Assembly: GCA_024234875.1 (NCBI GenBank)
Contig: JACKNM010000024.1
Location: 1-64,000, forward strand
Reading direction: 5' to 3'
DNA: 64,000 nucleotides
From: Ectothiorhodospiraceae bacterium
Lineage (GTDB): Bacteria > Pseudomonadota > Gammaproteobacteria > HK1
Below, one piece after another: positions 33,122 to 41,445 of the stretch. The position numbers and the translations under genes were made by a program. Numbering within the stretch: position 1 is the first letter of the stretch; every line of letters starts with the position of its first letter. The notes under the pieces are model-generated. The model saw only the letters and a program-made list of their open reading frames with translations. It searched no databases and had not been told where the DNA came from.

Positions 33122-34169
33122 AGTGCGCCGGAAACACGACGAGGTGGTCGGCGGCGACGCGAAGCCGGACCGCGCAGCCTTCTCGATGGTCGAGGTGGCT
33201 CGGGAACAACGCCAACACCGAGCTACCCGTCGCGAGTCGCAGACGATACAGAATCTGGGCCCCCTTGAATGCGCGCGACTGCACCGTCGCCGCGATGCCG
33301 CCGGCCGGGTCCGCAAGGACGTCGTCGGGCCGCAGCAGCACGTCGACCTCGACCCCCGGCGCGATACCGTCGCACCGCGCGCCCTCCAGCACCCCGAGCT
33401 CGGTCTGCACCCGGGTCGCGTCGAGCAGTGTGCCGCGCAAGAACACGCCCTGCCCGATGAAATCAGCCACGAATCGATTCGCCGGCTCGTGGTAGAGGCG
33501 ATACGGCGTGTCCCACTGGTGGATCGTGCCCTGGTTCATGACGCCGATTCGCTCCGCCAGCGCGAACGCCTCGTTCTGGTCGTGCGTGACCAGGACCGCG
33601 GTGATTCCGCGCTCGCGGAGAATCTGGCGCACCTCCTGACCGAGCCGCTGGCGCAGATCACCGTCGAGGCTCGAGAACGGCTCGTCGAGTAGCACCAGCT
33701 CCGGCCCCGGTGCGATGGCGCGAGCGAGAGCCACACGCTGCTGTTGGCCGCCGGAGAGCTCGTCGATTGCGCGCCGGCCGAGTCCCTGCAGCCCGACGAC
33801 GTCGAGGAGCTCGTCGACGATGCGTCGACGCTCCGCCGCACCACGGTCCCGCAACCCGAACGCGACATTGCCCTCGACCGTCAGATGGGGGAACAGCGCG
33901 CTCTCCTGAAACACCATGCCGACCCGACGGCGCTCCGGTGCGACCAGCACACCGGGCGCCGACACCACCTGCCCGGCGAGGCGGATCTCACCACCCGACA
34001 CCGGCTGCAGGCCCGCGATGGCGCGCAGAAGCGTCGTCTTGCCGCACCCGCTCGGTCCGAGCAAGCAGGCGATGCCCCGACGTTCCACACAGAACGTCAC
34101 GCCGCGCACGATCTCGGTGCTGCCGTACGACGCGCGGACGTCGGAGACCTCGAGCAGGCAATCGGTCAT
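33120..34169 (-). CDS. ABC transporter ATP-binding protein, FbpC/PotA type, orphan
   Basis: A 349-residue importer ATPase. Walker A is GPSGCGKT (38-45), the Q-loop is VFQES, the signature is LSGGQQQRVALARA, Walker B is ELVLLDEPFSSLD, and the H-loop is VTHDQNEA. A C-terminal TOBE-type regulatory domain (about 245-349) resembles Fe3+, polyamine or sulfate importers, and the residues VGMVFQESALFPHLTVEGNVAFGL fit FbpC. No binding protein or permease adjoins it, so its transporter must be encoded elsewhere. ATG 34169 has no clear ribosome site. The stop codon runs into the palindromic element, so the last residues may have been changed by that insertion. Confidence 0.85.
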   Translation of the reverse strand: MTDCLLEVSDVRASYGSTEIVRGVTFCVERRGIACLLGPSGCGKTTLLRAIAGLQPVSGGEIRLAGQVVSAPGVLVAPERRRVGMVFQESALFPHLTVEGNVAFGLRDRGAAERRRIVDELLDVVGLQGLGRRAIDELSGGQQQRVALARAIAPGPELVLLDEPFSSLDGDLRQRLGQEVRQILRERGITAVLVTHDQNEAFALAERIGVMNQGTIHQWDTPYRLYHEPANRFVADFIGQGVFLRGTLLDATRVQTELGVLEGARCDGIAPGVEVDVLLRPDDVLADPAGGIAATVQSRAFKGAQILYRLRLATGSSVLALFPSHLDHREGCAVRLRVAADHLVVFPAH

Positions 34170-34203
34170 GGGAGCGGCGAGACGGCGTCGAGGGCGCGGC
34201 GCC

Positions 34204-34232
34204 AGTATAGGTTGCGGACGCGCCAGGCGGAA
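34204..34232 (-). promoter_or_regulatory. candidate promoter of the ABC ATPase gene
   Basis: On the minus strand TATACT (34204-34209) is a good -10; the -35 at the right distance (TTCCGC, 34227-34232) is weak. Transcription would start near 34197, about 28 bases before the ATG. Confidence 0.35.
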
Positions 34233-34243
34233 CGGTCGCGCGA

Positions 34244-34265
34244 CGCCCCCCACGAACGGGGGGCG
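34244..34265 (-). terminator. 8-bp GC hairpin after argD, no U-run
   Basis: CGCCCCCC and GGGGGGCG pair perfectly around a 6-base loop, about 77 bases after the argD stop. It is a possible GC-type terminator. Confidence 0.45.
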
Positions 34266-34341
34266 CGGGTGCCGGAGGTCGGCGAGCCGGGCCCTGGCCA
34301 CGGCGCGTCGAGCCGACGCGCCCGGCACGCCCGAGCGGCCG

Positions 34342-35520
34342 TCAAGCGCCGGAGTTCCAGGCCTTGACGAGCTCGGACAGGGTCTCGACCACCTGGTCGA
34401 CCTCGGCCTCGTCGATCACCAGCGGCGGCAGCAGCCGGATCACGCGGTCGGCGGTGACGTTCATCAGCAGGCCCTTCTCCATCGCCTTGCCGACCAGCTC
34501 ACCACAACCGCGGTCGAGCTCGATGCCGATCATCAGGCCCTTGCCGCGAATGTCGACGACGCAATTGAGGCCGGCCAGCGCCCGTGCGAGACCGGCCCGC
34601 AACCGCTCGCCCATCTTCTGCGCGTGCTCGACCAGACCATCACGCTCCATCGTCTCGATGACCGCGATCGCGGCCGCGCATGCGAGCGGATTGCCGCCGA
34701 AGGTCGATCCGTGCATGCCGGGCTTGAGCGCCTTCGCCGCCTCGCCGCGCGCCAGGCAGGCGCCGATCGGCACACCGTTGCCGAGCGCCTTCGCAAGCGT
34801 CATCACGTCGGGCTGGATGCCGGTGTGCTGGAACGCGAACCAGCGCCCGGTTCGTCCCATGCCGCTCTGGACCTCGTCGAGCATCAGCAACCAGCCGTTG
34901 CGGTCACAGAGCGCGCGCAGCCCCGTCAGGTACTCGTCGGGCGGCACGATCACCCCGCCCTCGCCGAGCACCGGCTCGACCAGCACCGCGACCACTCCCG
35001 GCCGGTTGCGGCTGGCGGACTCGATGGCATCGAGGTCTCCGTACGGCACCCGCACGAAGCCCTGGACCAGCGGCTCGAAGCCAGCGTGCACCTTGCGGTT
35101 GCCGGTGGCGCTCAGCGTGGCCAGGGTGCGACCGTGGAACGATCCCTCGACCACGACGATCTCCGGCACGTCGATGCCCTTGGCGTGGCCGTGTGCGCGA
35201 GCGACCTTGATCGCGGCCTCGTTCGCCTCGGCGCCCGAGTTGCAGAAGAACACGTTCTCCATTCCCGAGAGCCGGGTCAGGTGGGCGGCGAGCTCGCTCT
35301 GGCGGCGGATGTTGTAGAGGTTCGAGGTGTGCACCAGACGACCCGCCTGCTCGCTGACGGCGCGGGTCACCGCCGGGTGCGCGTGCCCGAGACCGCACAC
35401 CGCGATCCCGGCCAGCGCGTCGAGATAGCGGCGCCCATCGGTGTCGTAGAGCCACACACCCTCACCATGGGTGAATTCCACCGCCGCGCGGCCGTACGTC
35501 TGCATCAGCGCCGTGGTCAT
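34342..35520 (-). CDS. argD: acetylornithine aminotransferase
   Basis: A 392-residue class III PLP aminotransferase that makes N-acetylornithine in arginine synthesis and can also act on succinyl-diaminopimelate in lysine synthesis. Signatures are GVWLYDTDGRRYLDALAGIAVCGLGHAHP, NSGAEANEAAIKVARAHG, the PLP Asp in LMLDEVQSGMGRTG, the PLP lysine in TLAKALGNGVPIGA, and GSTFGGNPLACAAA. The start is ATG 35520 with GAGG about 9 bases before it. An intrinsic terminator ends only about 30 bases upstream of the ATG, so the gene must be reached by read-through, attenuation or a very short promoter. Confidence 0.93.
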   Translation of the reverse strand: MTTALMQTYGRAAVEFTHGEGVWLYDTDGRRYLDALAGIAVCGLGHAHPAVTRAVSEQAGRLVHTSNLYNIRRQSELAAHLTRLSGMENVFFCNSGAEANEAAIKVARAHGHAKGIDVPEIVVVEGSFHGRTLATLSATGNRKVHAGFEPLVQGFVRVPYGDLDAIESASRNRPGVVAVLVEPVLGEGGVIVPPDEYLTGLRALCDRNGWLLMLDEVQSGMGRTGRWFAFQHTGIQPDVMTLAKALGNGVPIGACLARGEAAKALKPGMHGSTFGGNPLACAAAIAVIETMERDGLVEHAQKMGERLRAGLARALAGLNCVVDIRGKGLMIGIELDRGCGELVGKAMEKGLLMNVTADRVIRLLPPLVIDEAEVDQVVETLSELVKAWNSGA

Positions 35521-35549
35521 CGTCGGGTACCTCGAGACGTCTCAGAATG

Positions 35550-35574
35550 AAAAAACCCGGCCGCCGGGCCGGGT
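35550..35574 (-). terminator. intrinsic terminator before argD
   Basis: On the minus strand ACCCGGCC and GGCCGGGT pair perfectly around a 4-base loop and are followed by TTTTTT (35550-35555). It is the strongest intrinsic terminator in the window. It lies 180 bases after dnaQ and about 30 bases before the argD ATG, within a putative short transcript from the promoter at 35696-35724. Confidence 0.85.
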
Positions 35575-35695
35575 CGGATCCCGAATGACTCGGGTCGCGC
35601 TCTCGACCGGGCGCGCTCGCCGAGCCGCCGGCGGTGACCGAGATCGCACCGCCCGTCGTGCCAGGTTCGGTCCCCCGGTCGGCACGAGCGGCGGT

Positions 35696-35724
35696 ATTGT
35701 AGCGCGCAGCGGCGCGATTGCCAG
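35696..35724 (-). promoter_or_regulatory. candidate sigma-70 promoter for a small RNA or argD leader
   Basis: On the minus strand CTGGCA (35719-35724) and TACAAT (35696-35701) are 17 bases apart, matching consensus at 4/6 and 5/6. Transcription from about 35689 would run about 140 bases to the terminator at 35550-35574, or on into argD if that terminator is bypassed. Confidence 0.55.
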
Positions 35725-35753
35725 GCAGCCAGGATCAACGCGCGGATGCCAGG

Positions 35754-36476
35754 TCAGTCGTCGGCCAGTCGCTTCCAGATGCACGCGCCGCCGCTGTCGG
35801 CGTCGATCGAATCGAGCCGCGCCCGGTGCGCCGCCAGCTCGCCCTCGGATGCTCGCACCACTCGCAACGCCACGCGCGGTCGGCGTCGCGCACCCTCGAC
35901 ACTCCCCTGCGCGTTCGCCCGCGGCCGATGCTCCGCGGTCGAAAGCTCGAGCGTCGCCTGCCCCCCGGTCATCGCCAGGTAGACGTCGGCCAGGATCTCG
36001 GCGTCGAGCAGCGCGCCGTGCAGCTCGCGCTGCGAGTTGTCGATGGCGTAGCGCTTGCAGAGCGCGTCGAGACTGTTGCGCTGCCCCGGATGCAGGCTTC
36101 GCGCCAGCGCGAGCGTGTCGAGGACACCGCAACGCGACTGAATCGGGCCGCGCGGTGGGGACAGGCGGTCGAGCTCGTAGTTGATGAAGCCGAGATCGAA
36201 GGGCGCGTTGTGGATGATCAGCTCGGCGCCGTCGAGGAACTCCACGATCTCGTCGACGACGTCCTCGAACCGAGGTCGGTCCCGCAAGAACTCCGCCGAG
36301 ATCCCGTGCACCTCGAACGCGCCCTGGTCGATGTCGCGATCAGGCTGCAGGTACTGGTGGTAGTGGCGTCCCGTCAGGCGCCGGTTGACCAGCTCGACAC
36401 ACCCGATCTCGATGATGCGGTGTCCCTGCTCGGTCTCCAGACCCGTGGTCTCGGTGTCGATCACGACCTGTCTCAC
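35754..36476 (-). CDS. dnaQ: DNA polymerase III epsilon subunit (proofreading exonuclease)
   Basis: A 240-residue DEDDh 3'-5' exonuclease. Exo I is VVIDTETTGLE (Asp and Glu), Exo II is IIHNAPFDLGFINYEL, and Exo III has HGALLDAEILADVYL. HRIIEIGCVELVNRRLTGRHYHQYLQPDRDID is typical DnaQ. The C-terminal tail (LAAHRARLDSIDADSGGACIWKRL) resembles the part that binds the alpha subunit. It starts at GTG 36476, overlapping the rnhA stop (GTGA) with GGAGG 7 bases upstream. The gene pair rnhA-dnaQ on the same strand, rather than divergent as in E. coli, fits the Pseudomonas-type order. Confidence 0.95.
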   Translation of the reverse strand: MRQVVIDTETTGLETEQGHRIIEIGCVELVNRRLTGRHYHQYLQPDRDIDQGAFEVHGISAEFLRDRPRFEDVVDEIVEFLDGAELIIHNAPFDLGFINYELDRLSPPRGPIQSRCGVLDTLALARSLHPGQRNSLDALCKRYAIDNSQRELHGALLDAEILADVYLAMTGGQATLELSTAEHRPRANAQGSVEGARRRPRVALRVVRASEGELAAHRARLDSIDADSGGACIWKRLADD

Positions 36477-36931
36477 GCCTTGCCCTCCGCGCGCAACGTC
36501 GCGATTGCACCGCGCGCCAACGCATCCGCCTGCTCGTTCTCCGGGTGGCCGGCGTGCCCGCGAACCCACACCCACTCGACGTCGTGACGCGAGCGCGCGG
36601 CATCGAGCCGTTGCCAGAGGTCCACGTTCTTCACCTCGGTCCGCCCGGCGGTCTTCCAACCGCGACGCTTCCAGCCGTCGATCCAGGAACGAATACCGTC
36701 GTGGACGTAGCGTGAGTCGGTGACCACCCGCACTCGACACGGCCGGCGCAACGCCTCGAGGCCGCGGATCGCCGCCATCAGCTCCATCCGATTGTTGGTC
36801 GTCTGGACCTCGCCACCACTCAGCTCGCGCTCGTGCCCCTGATAACGAAGCACCACACCCCAACCGCCGGGGCCGGGATTGCCACTGCACGCGCCGTCGG
36901 TGAACAGCTCGACCACATCGCCCGCGCTCAC
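36473..36931 (-). CDS. rnhA: ribonuclease HI
   Basis: A 152-residue RNase HI that degrades the RNA of RNA-DNA hybrids. Start VELFTDGACSGNPGPGGWGVVL contains the first catalytic Asp; MELMAAIRGLEAL supplies the Glu, VVTDSRYVHDGIRSWI the second Asp, and HPENEQADALAR the last. WVRGHAGHPENE has the conserved His. GTG 36931 overlaps the stop of the methyltransferase upstream (GTGA), so three genes (methyltransferase, rnhA, dnaQ) are translationally coupled. Confidence 0.96.
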   Translation of the reverse strand: MSAGDVVELFTDGACSGNPGPGGWGVVLRYQGHERELSGGEVQTTNNRMELMAAIRGLEALRRPCRVRVVTDSRYVHDGIRSWIDGWKRRGWKTAGRTEVKNVDLWQRLDAARSRHDVEWVWVRGHAGHPENEQADALARGAIATLRAEGKA

Positions 36932-37710
36932 GAGCGCGCCCTGGCACGTGGTCCCGCGAGGCCGACGCCGACGAGGCGCAGCCGCGGTTGCCAGCGCGGA
37001 CGGATCGGCGTCATGGTCGAGATCCGCTTGCGGGCGAGGACCACGTACACCCCACCGAGCGACGGCAACGCCACGCACCCGGCGCGGCCGAGCCTCGCGA
37101 GTCCACGGGAGAGGCGCCCCGTGCCGGTGAGACGTCCGACCAACGGGCCGAAGAAGTGGCTCTCGAACGCACGCACGTCGAGCTCGAGCAGCGAGAGCCA
37201 GTCGCGCAGTCGGTGTGGCGGCAGGAACTGCCCGCTCCATGGCATGCGGCGTGCCCGCCCGGGGACCAGCCGCCTGGCTCCGAGCGCGCTCCAGGGGTTG
37301 AATCCGCACACCACCAGGTGCCCCTCCGGAACCAGCACGCGAACGGCCTCACGCAGTGCCTCGTGCGGGTCGGCCACGTACTCGAGGACATGCGGCAGCA
37401 CGACCACGTCGACACTGTGGGACTCCAACGGCAAGGCGCTCGGGCGCCCCTGCACGCGCGCGCCGCGCGCGACGCCCTCGTCGCCGTCGATCTCGATCAC
37501 CATCCGACTTCCGATCCGACTCGCCGCCAGCAGGTCGACATCGGACAGTGCACCGACCTGGACCGCGTAGTAACCGAACAGGTTCGGGATCATCGCACCG
37601 ACCGAGGCCGCTTCCGCCGCGAGCACGCTCTCGCCCGGGAGGCGAGCAAGCCAGCGATGTAGCTCTGCGCGGTCGCGAACCGATCTCGGTGTGGTGTCGT
37701 CCGGGCTCAT
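36928..37710 (-). CDS. SAM-dependent methyltransferase (YafS-like)
   Basis: A 260-residue class I methyltransferase. The usual glycine-rich motif I is replaced by a less typical segment (LLAASRIGSRMVIEIDGD), but LPLESHSVDVVVLPHVLEYVADPHEALREAVRVLVPEGHLVVCGFNPWSALGARRL is a clear Methyltransf_11 core. It has the position of the yafS-type methyltransferase found next to rnhA in many gammaproteobacteria, usually with gloB nearby; gloB is absent here. ATG 37710. It is divergent from mltD with about 110 bases between. The substrate is unknown. Confidence 0.85.
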   Translation of the reverse strand: MSPDDTTPRSVRDRAELHRWLARLPGESVLAAEAASVGAMIPNLFGYYAVQVGALSDVDLLAASRIGSRMVIEIDGDEGVARGARVQGRPSALPLESHSVDVVVLPHVLEYVADPHEALREAVRVLVPEGHLVVCGFNPWSALGARRLVPGRARRMPWSGQFLPPHRLRDWLSLLELDVRAFESHFFGPLVGRLTGTGRLSRGLARLGRAGCVALPSLGGVYVVLARKRISTMTPIRPRWQPRLRLVGVGLAGPRARARS

Positions 37711-37821
37711 CGTGTGATCAACGTCCTCGAGGCGCCGACGGTGTCGTGGCGCGCACCAGCGCGCGCCACGTGGTGTCGCTCGCTTGACCGACCCTCGCCG
37801 CGCTCCATAGCATGCGCGCCC

Positions 37822-39576
37822 ATGAACGCAACCGAATTCAACACTTTACCCGAATCGCGGCAGCGCATGCGCGACCAGATGCACGGCGTCGGACGGTGGC
37901 GGTTGCTGCTCGTGCTGCTGACCCCGCTGCTGGCCGCGTGCGTCGACGGAACCGTTCGACCGGACGCGACGTCACCCGCGGCGACCGGCGGTTCAACCGC
38001 GATCGGCCAGCCGCACACGGTCGAGCACGGGACCGGATCGGCGACCGCGCACGACCTCTGGCAACGCATTCGTGACCGGCGCAGCCTCGGCCATGCATCG
38101 CATCCGGCGGTCGAGGCCGAGATCGCGTGGTTCAAGGGCTATCCGCGGCACTTCTCCACCGTGGCCGAGAATGCGCGTTCCTATCTCCACTACATCGTGG
38201 AGGAGGTCGAGCGCCGCGAGCTACCGGTCGAGCTGGCGCTCCTGCCGGTCATCGAGAGCGGCTTCCAACCACTGGTCTACTCGCCCGCAGCCGCAGCCGG
38301 GCTGTGGCAGTTCATGCCGATCACCGCCGAGCGCTTCGGACTGCGCATGAACGACTGGTACGACGGCCGGCGCGACGTCGTCGACTCCACCCGCGCCGCG
38401 CTCGACTACCTCGAGCTCCTCGCGCGACGATTCGACGGCGACTGGCTCCTCGCGGTGGCGGCGTACAACTGGGGTGAGGCGAATGTGTCGCGCGCCATCG
38501 CGCGCAACGTCGAGGCCGGTGGCCGAGGGGATTTCTGGTCGCTCGACCTGCCCGACGAGACCCGGCTCCACGTCCCCCGCTGGCTCGCCTTCGTCGAGCT
38601 GGTCTCCGATCCGGAGCTCCACGCCATCGACCTGCCGAGCATCGAGAACGCACCCGGGTTCGCGGTGGTCGACGCACCGAGTCAGGTCGACCTGGCGGTC
38701 GCGGCCGAGATCATCGGTATCGAGGCCGACACCATGCATCGGCTGAACGCCGGCTACACCCGCTGGTCGACCGACCCGCGCGGACCACACCGGCTGCTGG
38801 CGCCGGCGTCCGCGGCGCCCCGACTGCGCGACGGTCTCGCCGCGCTCGCCCCGCGCGAGCGGGTCCGCTGGACCGCGCACCGGATCGCGAGCGGGGACAC
38901 TCTGGCCGCGATCGCCGGTCGTTACCGGGTCGACGTCGCCGACCTGCGGGCGACGAACGGTCTCGGCGGCGACCTCCTCCGACCGGGCACCGAGCTCCTC
39001 GTCCCGGTGGCAGAGCGCAAGCTGCCACCAGGGGTGGCCGCGCCGCGGCGTGGGGACACCCCGCCGCTGCTGGCCACCACGCTCCACGTCGTGCGCGCCG
39101 GCGAGAGCCTGTGGGAGATCGGGCGCCTCTACGGCGTCGACCACCAGGCCATTGCCGCCGCGAACGACGTCGGACGACGCACCACGATTCGCCCCGGCCA
39201 GCGCCTGACGATCCCGGGTGGCGACCGCGCGCCCGCCCCGGCGGCGCGGGAGCACGTCGTGCGCGCCGGTGATTCGCTGTGGACCATCGCCCGCGAGCAC
39301 GATGTGTCGGTCGCCGATCTCGCGCGTTGGAACGACCTCGGCAAGTCGGCCACGCTGCACCCGGGAGCGCGACTGCGCATCGTCGTCGCCGCCGGGAGAC
39401 AGCCCCCACAGCCGAGGCGCCACGTCGTCAAGCGCGGCGAATCACTGTGGGACATCGCGCGCCGCTACGAGACCAGCGTGCGCGCGCTCGCTCGTGCCAA
39501 CGGGCTCGCCGCGCGCGACGTCCTGCAACCCGGTCAGGTGCTCGAGATCGCCGCGGCGAGCGCGGAGGAGAGCTGA
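37822..39576 (+). CDS. mltD: membrane-bound lytic murein transglycosylase D with four LysM domains
   Basis: A 584-residue outer-membrane lipoprotein that cuts peptidoglycan glycan strands. The signal ends at lipobox LAAC (Cys40). The SLT domain has catalytic Glu145 in LLPVIESGFQP, then AAAAGLWQFMPITAERFGL and VAAYNWGEANVSRAI. Four LysM repeats follow at about 353-398, 421-466, 477-522 and 533-578, each of the type VVRAGESLWEIGRLYGV. E. coli MltD has two, so this is a long form. I use ATG 37822; ATG 37867 or 37879 would give a shorter n-region, and no ribosome site decides. It is divergent from the methyltransferase-rnhA-dnaQ unit. Confidence 0.92.
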   Translation: MNATEFNTLPESRQRMRDQMHGVGRWRLLLVLLTPLLAACVDGTVRPDATSPAATGGSTAIGQPHTVEHGTGSATAHDLWQRIRDRRSLGHASHPAVEAEIAWFKGYPRHFSTVAENARSYLHYIVEEVERRELPVELALLPVIESGFQPLVYSPAAAAGLWQFMPITAERFGLRMNDWYDGRRDVVDSTRAALDYLELLARRFDGDWLLAVAAYNWGEANVSRAIARNVEAGGRGDFWSLDLPDETRLHVPRWLAFVELVSDPELHAIDLPSIENAPGFAVVDAPSQVDLAVAAEIIGIEADTMHRLNAGYTRWSTDPRGPHRLLAPASAAPRLRDGLAALAPRERVRWTAHRIASGDTLAAIAGRYRVDVADLRATNGLGGDLLRPGTELLVPVAERKLPPGVAAPRRGDTPPLLATTLHVVRAGESLWEIGRLYGVDHQAIAAANDVGRRTTIRPGQRLTIPGGDRAPAPAAREHVVRAGDSLWTIAREHDVSVADLARWNDLGKSATLHPGARLRIVVAAGRQPPQPRRHVVKRGESLWDIARRYETSVRALARANGLAARDVLQPGQVLEIAAASAEES

Positions 39577-39667
39577 TCGCGCCGAGGTCCTCGCCCGGCG
39601 CCGTGGTTGCGCCATTGGCGCGGAAGGCGGAGAGTGACGGCGGCCGGGGGCTGCCAACGATGGACTC

Positions 39668-40969
39668 GTGAACGACATTCCGCGAAAGCTCGGCAAGTAC
39701 GAGGTCGAGGACGTGATCGGTCGCGGCAGCATGGGCATCGTGCTGCGCGGCCTCGACCCTTTCGCCGACCGGCGCGTCGCCATCAAGCTCTGTCGTCCCT
39801 TCGGACCGGATCGGCGCGAGGCGCGGCGCGCCCGCAAGCTCTTCTTCAACGAGGCCCACGCCGCCGGCGGGCTCGACCACCCGAACATCGTGCGCGTGCT
39901 CGACGCGGGCGAGGACGAGGGGCGTGCCTACATCGTGATGGAGCTGATCGCCGAGGCGACCACGCTCGAGCCCCACGTGCGCGCGGAGGGGCTGCTCACC
40001 CCAGCACGGGCGGTGGAGATCGTCTACCACGTGGCGCGCGCCCTCGATCATGCGCACCGCCACGGCGTGGTCCATCGCGACGTCAAGCCGTCGAACATCC
40101 TCGTCACGAGCACTGGCGACACCAAGATCGGCGACTTCGGCATCGCGCACCACGTCGGCAGCGACACCACGCAGGTGATGGGCTTGATGGGCTCTCCGCG
40201 CTACATGTCGCCGGAGCAGGTCGACGACGTGCGGGTGGACCAACGCACCGACGTCTACTCGCTCGGGGTCGTGCTCTACGAGTTGTTGACCGGCTCGCCC
40301 CCCTTCGCCGCCCGCAGCTTCTCGGCCCTGATGCGCAAGATCCTGACCGAGACGCCGCGCCCGCCTCGCGAGCTGCGCCCCGAGCTGCCGCCTGCCCTCG
40401 ACGCGGTGGTGGGTCGGGCGCTCGCGAAGTCGCCGGACGACCGCTACCCGAGCGCGGGTGCGATGGCGGCAGAGCTCGCGCTGGTGTACCGCAACCTGCA
40501 CGCGACGCGACCGTCGCAGAGCGTCGAGGAACGAACCGAGCTCATGGGCCGGCTCGCGTTCTTCGCCGAGTTCGACGCCGCCGAGCTGCGCGAGGTGGTC
40601 GGTGCCAGCACCTGGCGGCAGTGTGAGGCGGGAGAGCGGATCATCGCCGAGGGGGCGCTCGAGGACTCCTTCTACATCCTGGTCTCCGGCGAGGTCGCGG
40701 TGCTCAAGGACGGCGTCGCGATCGCGCACCTCGCGCGTGGCGACTGTTTCGGCGAGATGGGGTATCTGTCGCGCACCCGGCGCAGTGCGTCGATCGAGGC
40801 GCTCGACCGAGTGCAGGTGCTGCAGATCGATGCGGCACAGGTCGCGGTGACCTCACTGCGTTGCCAGCTCCGCTTCAACCAGGCTTTCATTCGTACGCTG
40901 GTCGACCGCCTCTCGCGCACCAGCGAGGCCCTCGCTCGCCAGGGCGGCGAGGCGGCACGCCGGGCGTGA
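39668..40969 (+). CDS. Ser/Thr protein kinase fused to a cyclic-nucleotide-binding domain
   Basis: A 433-residue cytosolic protein. Residues 10-275 form a Hanks-type kinase: Gly loop GRGSMGIV (18-25), Lys40 (VAIK), HRDVKPSN with catalytic Asp138, DFG with Asp156, and GSPRYMSPEQ as activation-segment end. Residues about 290-420 form a CRP-like cNMP-binding domain with FGEMGYLSRTRRSASIEAL as the phosphate-binding cassette, and no DNA-binding HTH follows. A kinase gated by a bound nucleotide is the likely reading. There is no membrane helix or PASTA repeat. The start is GTG 39668. It lies between mltD and the opp-fabI block, where relatives I recall have no kinase. The PP2C domain at 56985-59972 could be a counterpart. 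Confidence 0.87.
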   Translation: MNDIPRKLGKYEVEDVIGRGSMGIVLRGLDPFADRRVAIKLCRPFGPDRREARRARKLFFNEAHAAGGLDHPNIVRVLDAGEDEGRAYIVMELIAEATTLEPHVRAEGLLTPARAVEIVYHVARALDHAHRHGVVHRDVKPSNILVTSTGDTKIGDFGIAHHVGSDTTQVMGLMGSPRYMSPEQVDDVRVDQRTDVYSLGVVLYELLTGSPPFAARSFSALMRKILTETPRPPRELRPELPPALDAVVGRALAKSPDDRYPSAGAMAAELALVYRNLHATRPSQSVEERTELMGRLAFFAEFDAAELREVVGASTWRQCEAGERIIAEGALEDSFYILVSGEVAVLKDGVAIAHLARGDCFGEMGYLSRTRRSASIEALDRVQVLQIDAAQVAVTSLRCQLRFNQAFIRTLVDRLSRTSEALARQGGEAARRA

Positions 40970-41105
40970 CCGCACCGCGCCCTCCAGAACCGACGGGCAT
41001 CGCCGCTATGGTACGGAGCGCCATCGACCACGCCCCCCGTCATCACGGGTCTGCCGTGCGCCGGGAGCGAGGTCGTCGCGCATCCCTTGCCACGGAGAAC
41101 CAACG

Positions 41106-41315
41106 ATGCGCAGCCCCGTCGACGTCGAAGCCCGCGATCCCCGCAAGAAGAACTCGCCCCTCGCCGGTCCGGTCGAGGACGAGGCCACGGTCATGCTCGA
41201 CACGGCCGTGCGCGTGTGCGTCTGGAACGGTCGCGAGTTCGGCGACGGCGAGGTGGTCGCGGCCGGAGATGCGCGTTACGAGTGCAGCTTCGGACAGTGG
41301 GTCAGGCAGGCGTAG
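41106..41315 (+). CDS. small protein, DUF1496-like
   Basis: A 69-residue protein with a good ribosome site (GGAGAACC, 8 bases before ATG 41106). The C-terminal half VRVCVWNGREFGDGEVVAAGDARYECSFGQWV resembles small DUF1496 proteins (YnjH-type), which share a Cys pair and a final Trp. There is no signal peptide or membrane helix. Function unknown. It sits alone between the kinase and the ABC importer genes. The family assignment is a weak pattern match. Confidence 0.6.
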   Translation: MRSPVDVEARDPRKKNSPLAGPVEDEATVMLDTAVRVCVWNGREFGDGEVVAAGDARYECSFGQWVRQA

Positions 41316-41445
41316 CCGCCCCACTCCCGCTTCGACCACAGCCGCGTCGATCGAGTCGGCGACGGCACCGCGCCCCCTGCATCCGCAGGTGGCGAAGCGG
41401 CGTGGGCGCCCGAGCGCGCCCCACCGCGACGCGCTCTGAGCCGCG

